A stretch of DNA of 9,298 nucleotides, from positions 1 through 9,298 of the forward strand of contig PDOX01000051.1 of the NCBI GenBank assembly GCA_002746475.1, written 5' to 3'. Under the pieces are notes generated by a model that was not told where the DNA came from, ran no database searches, and saw nothing but the letters and a program-made list of their open reading frames with translations. The translations under genes were made by a program, and so were the position numbers. The DNA is from a candidate division SR1 bacterium. GTDB taxonomy: Bacteria > Patescibacteriota > Gracilibacteria > Absconditabacterales > Absconditicoccaceae. Positions 1 through 6,559 of this stretch are shown here, one piece after another (the stretch's first letter is position 1; each line of letters begins with the position of its first letter).

Positions 1-82
1 TATTTGCTATCTTTTCTATCTCCTGATATTCAGGAACATTTCATGAAATTGTTCATCAAGTTGTTAAATGGAGTAATTTCAT
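1..82 (-). CDS. L-asparaginase, N-terminal fragment (runs off the window)
   Basis: Only the first 27 codons are in the window. The protein starts MKLLHLTTGGTISG and continues into a Glu/Ile-rich stretch. The TTGGTI motif is the hallmark N-terminal strand and loop of the asparaginase/glutaminase family, and it carries the first catalytic threonine (asparagine to aspartate plus ammonia). Both glycines of the motif are encoded by consecutive TGA codons (53-58), and a third TGA follows at 41-43, so the frame exists only if UGA is glycine. The ATG lies 17 bp after the ligA stop on the same strand, which suggests co-transcription. No Shine-Dalgarno sequence is visible. The archaeal-type GatD amidotransferase subunit shares this N-terminal motif and cannot be excluded from so short a piece. 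Confidence 0.72.
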
Positions 83-99
83 TTTATCAATATTTTTAA

Positions 100-2727
100 T
101 TAAAATAATCCTCTTTGCTCTGGTCATTCTTTTTTACTGTTTTCCTTTGATATTTCAAGTTCTCTTAATGCTGGGAATTTTGCTGTGATTTGTTCCCAAG
201 TATTTAAGATTTCAAGTCCTAGTTCTTCCGCCTTGGCTTGTTTAGAGCCAGCTTTTTCTCAAATAAGCATGATATTAGTAGATTTTTTTGGACTAGCGTG
301 AAACTCGTATCCTAATGATGTTAGTTTTTCAGTAATTTGTGGTCTTGAAATGGGGAAGGTTCAGGTGATAGAAAATGAAAAATTTTCTGATGGTTTTCAG
401 GGTATTCAAATCCCCCCATTTCCCCCTTTATTTCAAACCGCCTTGCGGGTCAAGGGTGGGTCTGTAAATTCAAATTTTAATTCTGTAATTTTCGTTAGCA
501 TTTCAGCTTGGGTTTGGAAGAAATCTACGATATTATCAATAATTTTCTCTCCGATTCCGTAAATATTCGCGACAAGTTCCCTATCTTGTAACTGTTTTGC
601 GATATATTCCCAAGTATTTTCATAGTCTGGTAAGTTTTCCAAATAATTCTGAATATCTTGGGCGATTTTTTTCCCAATTCCTCCAATTCACAAAGCATTG
701 ATCAATCTCCACAAAGGGATATTTTTTGATTTATTCAGTTGTTTCTGAATTTCTGAAATTTTCTTTTCTGCAAATCACGGAAATCTACGAACAATAAATA
801 GTGTTTCTGGTTCTAGCAGTTTATAAATATCAAAAATATTCGTCACGATTTTCTGTTCTACGAGAATTTTCGCGATACTTTCTCCAATCCCCTCGATATT
901 CATTGCATTTTTTGAAACAAACCAGATCACCCTTTGCTCCAGTTGAGCTGGACATTGTGGATTTCTACAGAAATAGTGCATCTCTTCATGACTGAGGGAA
1001 GTTTTACATGAGGGGCAATGGGTTGGGGGGAGGATTAACCCCTCCACCACTTCGTGATCCCCCTCCCCTCCAAGGGGAGGCTTTTCACAAACTTTTTTCA
1101 GGGCTCCCCTCGGAGGGGAGCTGTCCCGCTTTGCGGGACTGAAGGGTCTATTTTCAAGATTCAAGGGGAGGTCTGTTTGGGACTGGGGGACAGTATCTCT
1201 CCTGTCTGTTATAACTCCAACAATGTAAGGGATCACTTCTCCACTCCTCTGCAATCGCACCCAATCGTTTTGATGAATATCCTTTTCTGCAATAAAATCA
1301 AAATTATGGAGAGAAACTCTACTGAGCGTTGCTCCTGAAAGTTGCACGGGTTGTAAATTTGCAACAGGGGTGATGATTCCTGTTCTTCCGACTTGAAAAT
1401 CAACGGAAGTAATTTGAGTTGCAACTTGTTGGGCGGGAAATTTATAGGCGATAGCTCGTCTGGGATGATGGGCTGTTGATCCTAATATTTTTCTCTGTTG
1501 AGCATCTTTGATTTTTATTACCAGTCCATCAAATTCAATATCACAGTCATGAATCAGCTTTTGCTGTGCTGGATCAGAGAAATATGCTACTTTTTCCAAG
1601 ATGTCTTTTTGGGTATAGGTTTGATCTTGAAACAAGGAAAGTTTTACTAAATCCTGATTAAATCAAAAATCTTGCAAAGTATACAGATTATGGGTATTCT
1701 CAAATCCATAGGCCTCGTACATATAGGCGATCAATTGCCTCTGTGCGGTGATGTTTGGGTCAAGCTGTTTCATGCTCCCAGAGGCAAGATTTCTCGTGTT
1801 TGCATAAATTTTTAGTCCTTGGGCTTCTCTCTCCTGATTAATTTCATTCAATTTTGTTTTGCTAATTAGGATTTCTCCTCTGAAACTTATTTTTCATTTC
1901 AAAACATCTCAAGGAACTGTATCAGTATTTTTTAATGTTTTAGGAATAGAAGTAATGGTTTTTGCATTTTCTGTCACATCTTCTCATTGGATTCCATCTC
2001 CACGAGTAATTGCTTGGACAAATTTTCAATTTTCATAAATAACTTCTATACTAATTCCATCAAATTTTGGTTCAAGGAGGAAAGTTACTTCTTGTTTATC
2101 TTCTTGTACATCAGACCCCACCCCCTGCTTCGCAGGGACCCTGTCTTCCGACAAGGCAGGCTCTCACATAAGACCCCCCTTTCATTTCCCCCTCCTATGG
2201 GGGACCGAAGCGAGAAGGCTCCCCTTGGAGGGGAGCTGCCCCGATTTGTCGGGGCTGAGGGGTCTATTTTCAGGATTCAAGGGGAGGTCTGTTTTTAGAA
2301 GGTGAGGTGATTTACTTAACCCTCTCTCAGCTCTCTCTATCCACTCCACAATATCATTTTGTGAATAGCTATTTTCCAATGATATCATAGGAAAGATATG
2401 TTTTGCTTTTTTGAATGCTGTCTGTACTTCTAATTGGTCTTGTAAACTCTGGGTAGGACTGGTACTAGAAATCAGATGAGGAAAAATTTCCTCTATTTTT
2501 TTAAGATACGCAAAAAGCTCATCATACTCTTGGTCTGAAATGACTGAATCTGAAAGATTGTAATAGTGATGATTATGTTCCTTGATACAGTCAATAAACT
2601 CCTGATAAATATGCGAAATATGGGTAGATTCTTGTTTCTCATTTTGAGGTATTTTTTGAGGATTGGGATTATTTTTGATGATTGCTTGTAAGTTTTGAGT
2701 TTGAGTGAAAAGAGAAATTCTAGTCAT
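100..2727 (-). CDS. ligA: NAD+-dependent DNA ligase LigA, enlarged by in-frame repeat insertions
   Basis: It seals nicks in duplex DNA using NAD+, in replication and repair. Under UGA=Gly this is one frame of about 875 residues ending in TAA at 100-102; the family norm is about 670. Domains in order: Ia (HNHHYYNLSDSVISDQEYD near residues 50-70, PMISLEN), the adenylation core with nucleotidyl lysine at about 221 (EPKFDG), TRGDGIQGEDVT, then FDGLVIKI, an OB fold (QVGRTGIITPVA), a four-Cys zinc finger (CPSC...CRNPQC), helix-hairpin-helix repeats (GIGGIGKKIA, GIGEKI) and a C-terminal BRCT domain (ITGTFPISRPQI...GSKQAKAEELG). TGA encodes conserved glycines, for example at 1984-1986 (GEDVT), 775-777 and 688-690. 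Extra length comes from three repeat-derived inserts and a roughly 38-residue N-terminal extension. All catalytic motifs are present, so it is probably functional. The start is uncertain: ATG at 2727 is chosen because the in-frame ATG at 2766, although preceded by GAGGAG, adds an implausible hydrophobic leader. Confidence 0.95.
403..470 (-). repeat. G+C-rich in-frame insert C, LigA HhH-BRCT linker
   Basis: This element reads, on the minus strand, ACAGACCCACCCTTGACC followed by a small CCGC/GCGG hairpin (438-441 with 445-448) and then runs of G. It encodes TDPPLTRKAVG followed by glycine-rich residues, using TGA for Gly at 433-435 and 406-408. It lies exactly between the second helix-hairpin-helix region and the BRCT domain. 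Its start matches the start of inserts A and B (ACAGACC, then CCCTTGA), and its G-rich tail (GGGGGAAATG) recurs in insert A near 2181-2199. The outer edges are estimates, because AT-rich host sequence resumes gradually. Confidence 0.7.
1022..1195 (-). repeat. G+C-rich in-frame insert B, LigA OB-fold to zinc-finger junction
   Basis: A hairpin-rich block of about 170 bp encodes roughly 58 residues between the OB fold (GEVIPYIVGVITDRR) and the zinc finger (PPTHCPSC). Perfect stems visible are 1062-1069/1073-1080 (8 bp), 1103-1110/1114-1121 (8 bp, GCTCCCCT) and 1123-1129/1133-1139 (7 bp, GTCCCGC). The segment 1102-1178 is a direct repeat of 2217-2294 in insert A. No stop of any kind interrupts this insert, even under the standard code. 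Its base composition is strikingly unlike the flanking AT-rich gene. Edges are inferred from where LigA family similarity stops and resumes. Confidence 0.8.
2100..2315 (-). repeat. G+C-rich compound in-frame insert A, LigA adenylation domain
   Basis: This is the largest insert, about 70 codons, lying between IERAERG and the TFLLEPKFDG strand that carries the nucleotidyl lysine. It is a mosaic of hairpin modules: 2123-2128/2132-2137 (CCCTGC), 2140-2147/2153-2160 (one mismatch), 2218-2225/2229-2236 (GCTCCCCT) and 2238-2244/2249-2255 (GCCCCGA). Positions 2217-2294 are a near-identical direct copy of 1102-1178. The TGA codons at 2182-2184 and 2164-2166 are read as glycine, so the insert is open only under table 25. 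Limits are approximate. Confidence 0.8.
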
Positions 2728-2769
2728 AACAAAAAAATATAGGAATAAAACAATATAAAAATACATATA

Positions 2770-2775
2770 CTCCTC
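2770..2775 (-). promoter_or_regulatory. Shine-Dalgarno-like GAGGAG upstream of ligA
   Basis: GAGGAG stands 3 nt before the ATG at 2766, which is in frame with ligA and 13 codons upstream of the start chosen here. The spacing is shorter than the usual 5-9 nt. No other start in this window has so good a match; only recG has a weak AGGA. If used, LigA would gain an N-terminal hydrophobic stretch (YFYIVLFLYFFV). Confidence 0.35.
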
Positions 2776-2885
2776 ATAATTGCAAGAAGATATTATTAAA
2801 AATTTTTTTAAAAACTCCCTTGCTATTTCACTAAATTTTAGTATTTTTTAGTATATAAAAATTATCTTTATAGTATAGGAAAATA

Positions 2886-5114
2886 ATGTCAGATTTAAGA
2901 GCATTACTCAGAACAACGCAAAAATATATTGATATTCTCGCAGCAAATAATATCAAGACTCCAAAAGATTTGCTAGAATATTTTCCGAGAACCTACGAAG
3001 ATAGAGAACATATTCTGAATCTTTCACAACTAGAAATTTGAAGCAAAGAATCTGTTGCTGTGAAAGGATTTATTACTGAAAAAAAATTCATTCCTAGATG
3101 AAGAAAGCATATTTATGATATTACCTTTATAGACGAACTTTGACATCAAGGGAAAATCAGTATTTTCAATTCAGGATTTCTTGCCAGTAAAATAGAAAAA
3201 GAAAAACGATATATTATTATCTGAAAACCACAGTTTAAATATGGGAAATTTGTATTTTCTCATCCCGAAGTTTCTCCGGCACAAAATCAGGAGAGTAACA
3301 CACCTCACCCGACCTCTCCTTGAAGCCTGCCTGACGGACAGACAGGGAGAGGAGAAGTATCGTATAGCCCCTCTCCTGCGAACGAAGTGAGCGAACAAGG
3401 AGAGGGGTTGGGGTGAGGTGCAAGAAAGGCAGGGGGTAATTCCTACAACGCATGAAGAATCTACCCAGTCTACTCAGAACTTAGTGGAATCAAACCTTCA
3501 CGATTTGCCAAGAAACTCCGAACAATTTTACCAGAAATTCCAAACTATTTTCATGAATATTTACCCCAAGAATTTCTAGAAAAATTTAATCTCATGTCTG
3601 TCCAAGACACCATAAAAAACATGCACTACCCACAAAATCAGAACCTTAACAAACAGGCAAAATATAGGGTATTTTTTGATAGATTACTCAGAATACAACT
3701 TTACTCCCTCCTCAACAAACGAGAATACCAAAAAGGAGACATCACAAATAATAACAATAACAACAATCATAATATAACACATATCCCACAACAAGAAATA
3801 GATCGAGAGATTATCAAAGAAATCTTAGCAAAACTCCCCTTTGAACTCACCACCGCACAAAAAAAAGCCCTCAAAACCATTATTGAAAATTTCCACGAAG
3901 AGAAACCCATGCTCAGACTCTTACAAGGAGATGTAGGAAGTGGAAAAACAATTGTTGCAGCCATCGCTGCACGATATATTTTCAAAAAATTTAACGGACA
4001 GTCAGTTTTCCTCGCTCCCCTAGAAGTGTTAGCAAACCAACATTTCAAAAATCTCGCAAAATTATTTCTCCCCTTAGGACTGAGAATAGAACTTTTAACC
4101 TGAGCTATTCCTCCAAGTCAAAAAGAAAAAATTAAAGAAGATTTGAAAAACTGAAAAATAGATATTATCGTAGGAACCCATGCCGTCTTGCAAGATGATA
4201 TTCAGTTTCATAATTTACAGTATGCTATTGTCGATGAACAACACAAATTTGGAGTAAAACAGAGAGCCTTTTTCCATAAATTCGGTTCTCCTCATATTTT
4301 ACAGATGACTGCAACTCCCATTCCTAGATCTATGGCACTTGCCTTTTTCTGAGAGTTTGAAGTCAGTATTATTGATGAGCTTCCAGCTGGAAGAAAACCT
4401 ATCCAAACGAAGATTATTAACGAAAAAGAATACGAACAACTCAAACACCGAATCCTTGCAAAAATTCAACAAAAACAAAAAGTCTTTATTGTTACGCCCC
4501 TTATTGAAGAATCAGAAAAGTTAGATGACCTTAAATCTGCATTAACAGAATACCAAGCAGTAAAAGAGCTCTTTCCAGAAATAGTAGACAGAGTTTGACT
4601 CATGCACGGAAAAATAAAATCCAAAGAAAAAGAACAAATTATGCAAGATTTCAAAGGAGAGAAATACGATATTTTAGTCTCTACAACCGTGATCGAAGTC
4701 GGAGTAGACATCCCTGATGCCACTATCATGGTGATTAAAAATGCAGAAAGATTTGGGCTTTCTCAACTTCACCAATTAAGAGGAAGAATAGGAAGAAATA
4801 GTTTACAATCCTACTGTTTCCTTGAAACTAAAAAAAAATCAGGAGATAGCTACGAAAGATTGCAACATATGGAATACACCAACGATGGCTTCAAACTCGC
4901 AGAATTAGACCTCCAAAATCGTGGTGCAGGAGAAATTTTAGGAACCATGCAATCAGGAGAAACCGATATTCCACGAGAAATTTTAACTGATCTGAGATTT
5001 TTAGAAAAAGTAAAAGAAGGAGCAGAACGACTCTTTGAACACTACCCCTGATTAGAATGACTAGGAAACATCAAAAATAGCCTCCAAGAAAAAGTAGGAG
5101 GAATGCTCGTGTAA
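2886..5114 (+). CDS. recG: ATP-dependent DNA helicase RecG with a repeat-derived insert in its wedge domain
   Basis: A superfamily 2 helicase that regresses stalled forks and remodels branched DNA. The frame is open for 742 codons (E. coli RecG has 693) when UGA is glycine, ending in TAA. The N-terminal half has the wedge/OB domain (LLEYFPRTYEDRE; later GRIYPVYSELSGI). The helicase half has Walker A GDVGSGKT (residues 348-355), DEQH (450-453), MTATPIPR (474-481), STTVIEVGVDIPDA, QLRGRIGR (630-637) and the RecG-specific translocation motif GFKLAELDLQNRGAGEILG from residue 668. TGA falls on conserved glycines at 4101, 4152, 4350 and 4596, and two TGA codons (5049, 5058) lie in the C-terminal tail. 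A 120-bp inverted-repeat element interrupts the wedge domain in frame, and a seven-asparagine run precedes the helicase core. It is divergent from ligA (about 120-160 bp apart) and convergent with ung (31 bp). AGGA lies 4 nt before the ATG. Confidence 0.96.
3301..3420 (+). repeat. 120-bp inverted-repeat element inserted in frame in recG
   Basis: The element begins CACCTCACCC and ends with the exact reverse complement GGGTGAGGTG (3411-3420). The inverted repeat continues inward imperfectly as ACCTCTCCTT against AAGGAGAGGGGTT. An inner hairpin is 3326-3333/3339-3346 (one mismatch), and it resembles a module of ligA insert A (2140-2160). It encodes about 40 residues between the RecG strand ending SHPEV and GRIYPVYSE, using TGA as Gly at 3321 and 3414. 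GACCTCTCCTTGAA (3311-3324) matches the start of ligA inserts A and B at 13 of 14 positions. No target-site duplication is evident. Confidence 0.85.
3747..3773 (+). repeat. AAT/AAC codon run (poly-asparagine) in recG
   Basis: Seven consecutive Asn codons mixing AAT and AAC, then His and Asn, sit between the RecG wedge-linker region (NKREYQKGDIT) and the start of the helicase domain (LAKLPFELTTAQ). The run lies in a normally variable linker, so it probably does not affect catalysis. It looks like trinucleotide-repeat expansion. Confidence 0.7.
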
Positions 5115-5145
5115 TACATAATACATCAATATTTCATATAATTTT

Positions 5146-5820
5146 TTAATCTATCTTCCAATCTATCTCTTCTTTTCCAACAGAAGATAAATACGCATTT
5201 ATTTTACTAAAGGGTTTAGATCCCAAAAATCCTCTATGTGCAGAAAACGGAGAAGGATGGGTAGATTTTAAAATCAGGTGTTTTTCACTATCAATTAACT
5301 CCTCTTTGGTCTGAGCAAATGCTCCCCATAACACAAATACTAAATGCTCCTTACTATCAGAGAGCTTCTTAATCACTGCGTCAGTAAACTGTTCTCGTCC
5401 AATCTTGCTATGCGACATCGGTTCTGCTCTCCTTACCGTTAATGACGCATTTAACAATAACACCCCTTGATCAGCCCATTGCTGGAGACATCCATGTTCA
5501 GGAGCTTTAATACCTAGATCACTTTCCAATTCCTTGAAAATATTTTTCAGTGAAGGTGGCTGTCTCACTCCTTTTTGCACAGAAAATGATAACCCATGTG
5601 CCTGTCCGAGTCCATGATACGGATCTTGTCCCAAAATCACCACTTTTACTTTTTCAACAGGACAGGAATCAAAGGCGTTAAAAATATCTTTTCCCAATGG
5701 AAAAATTTCTTTCCCAGCTTGTTTCTCCTCTACTAAAAAATCTTTTATTTTAGCAAAATAAGGTTTTTGAAACTCGTCTGCTAATAATCCTTTTCGTGAT
5801 TCTCCTATCTGTACTTGCAT
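5146..5820 (-). CDS. ung: Uracil-DNA glycosylase, family 1
   Basis: It removes uracil from DNA as the first step of base excision repair. The 224-residue length is close to E. coli Ung (229). Signature motifs are all present: GQDPYHG with the catalytic Asp at residue 66 (64-70), the uracil-recognition loop GQAHGLSFSV, LLLN (121-124), VLWG (163-166) and HPSPFSAHRGF with the catalytic His at 188. The stop is TAA. Unlike ligA, recG and the recombinase, this gene has no TGA codon at any of its roughly 17 glycines, so it reads correctly under either code. It ends 31 bp from the recG stop in convergent orientation. The ATG start is preceded by AT-rich sequence with no Shine-Dalgarno match, but its N-terminal residues fit the family. 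Confidence 0.97.
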   Translation of the reverse strand: MQVQIGESRKGLLADEFQKPYFAKIKDFLVEEKQAGKEIFPLGKDIFNAFDSCPVEKVKVVILGQDPYHGLGQAHGLSFSVQKGVRQPPSLKNIFKELESDLGIKAPEHGCLQQWADQGVLLLNASLTVRRAEPMSHSKIGREQFTDAVIKKLSDSKEHLVFVLWGAFAQTKEELIDSEKHLILKSTHPSPFSAHRGFLGSKPFSKINAYLSSVGKEEIDWKID

Positions 5821-5931
5821 AAAAATAATAGGGCATAAAAATAAAATAATAAATATCTATCTCATTCTATATAAATACATATATATGTTATATTTTTTTA
5901 AAAATAAAAATCCATACAATATTAAAATATT

Positions 5932-5981
5932 AAAAAAAACACTATTCCCACAAATAAAATATTTACAAAGAAATAGTGTTT
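5932..5981 (-). terminator. Hairpin terminator after the small membrane-protein gene
   Basis: On the minus strand a perfect stem AACACTATT (5980-5972) pairs with AATAGTGTT (5946-5938) around a 25-nt loop, and a run of eight T follows directly (5939-5932). It lies about 37 bp downstream of the stop at 6018 and upstream of ung. The stem is AT-rich and the loop long, so its strength is uncertain. The remaining sequence up to ung (5821-5931) is AT-rich, with a 12-bp palindrome at 5877-5888 and no clear promoter. Confidence 0.55.
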
Positions 5982-6017
5982 GTATTACAATAGTTACTAC
6001 CTATTATTACAAATATA

Positions 6018-6398
6018 CTACATAGGACAGAATCCAAGATAAGACATAGATAATCCCAAAGCCAAAACCATAACCAAAAGTAATTTTACTGTTGTTGGTC
6101 TTTTACTTAACATTGGAAGTACATCCATAATTTGATGTGGTAAAAGCAATCCTGCAACTCCAACTCCCAATGATAACCATCCTACGACAGTAACTAATAC
6201 CATTGGTCCAGTCCATACATTGAAAAACAATACAATTACCAATCCTAAAACAACTCTAAACAAAGAAATCAACATTTCTACGATGTAGAGTTTTTCTACT
6301 TCTTTCATCGCTTTACTGAACATTTTAAAGTTCAATAATGGAGCTACTGACATAATTACCAGAAGTAGTCCAAGAAGTTTCAACATACCAATTTCCAT
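6018..6398 (-). CDS. Small integral membrane protein with four predicted helices, function unknown
   Basis: A 126-residue, very hydrophobic protein. Predicted membrane segments lie near residues 6-24 (LKLLGLLLVIMSVAPLL), 41-63 (including RVVLGLVIVLFF), 67-86 (PMVLVTVVGWLSLGVGVAGL) and 104-122 (VKLLLVMVLALGLSMSYLG). They are joined by short charged loops (MFSKAMKEVEK; LSKRPTTVK). There is no signal peptide cleavage motif and no catalytic motif, and I do not recognise the family. It stands alone between its own promoter and a hairpin terminator. It uses no TGA at about 11 glycines, the same pattern as ung. The ATG start has no Shine-Dalgarno sequence; an ATG four codons further in is the only near alternative. 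It ends with TAG. Confidence 0.82.
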   Translation of the reverse strand: MEIGMLKLLGLLLVIMSVAPLLNFKMFSKAMKEVEKLYIVEMLISLFRVVLGLVIVLFFNVWTGPMVLVTVVGWLSLGVGVAGLLLPHQIMDVLPMLSKRPTTVKLLLVMVLALGLSMSYLGFCPM

Positions 6399-6434
6399 TG
6401 TGTTTTTTATTAAGCATATAAAATTGCACTACCA

Positions 6435-6462
6435 AGTATAATAGATTTTTTAAATAATGCAA
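6435..6462 (-). promoter_or_regulatory. Sigma70-type promoter for the small membrane-protein gene
   Basis: Minus strand TTGCAT (6462-6457), a 16-bp spacer, then TATACT (6440-6435). This is close to the TTGACA/TATAAT consensus and about 36 bp upstream of the ATG at 6398, giving a short leader of about 30 nt. Confidence 0.5.
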
Positions 6463-6511
6463 AAAAAATCACACTTTTTTTTATACTATCTTACAATAAA
6501 ATTTTATAATT

Positions 6512-6535
6512 AAAAAAAATAAGCTAAATTGCTTA
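6512..6535 (-). terminator. Weak hairpin terminator after the serine recombinase
   Basis: Minus strand TAAGC (6535-6531), a 6-nt loop, GCTTA (6524-6520), then eight T (6519-6512). It lies about 25 bp past the recombinase TAA. The stem is only 5 bp, so it would be weak. It separates the accessory region from the membrane-protein promoter. Confidence 0.4.
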
Positions 6536-6559
6536 GAAATTTCATATTTGAAGTCTTGA

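Noticed and set aside
1022..1195. G+C-rich hairpins as transcription terminators or a CRISPR array
   Set aside because: They lie inside coding frames with domains continuing on both sides, lack T runs, and show no regularly spaced repeats with unique spacers.
775..2184. ligA as a multiply broken pseudogene
   Set aside because: All pieces lie in one frame, the only interruptions are TGA, and they match conserved glycines; no frameshift is needed.
2820..2847. Promoter for recG (TTGCTA, 16 bp, TATTTT)
   Set aside because: The -10 match is poor and such pairs are expected by chance in this AT-rich gap, so it is not listed as a feature.
3171..3453. Minus-strand reading frames across the recG insert
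   Set aside because: They are created by the G+C-rich inverted repeat on the opposite strand of an intact recG; the encoded residues are repeat translations.
4339..4524. Plus-strand reading frame in a second phase within recG
   Set aside because: It overlaps helicase motif sequence read in the correct frame and has no independent similarity.
5877..5888. Palindrome ACATATATATGT as an operator upstream of ung
   Set aside because: Simple AT alternation in an AT-rich spacer; nothing else supports a regulator site.
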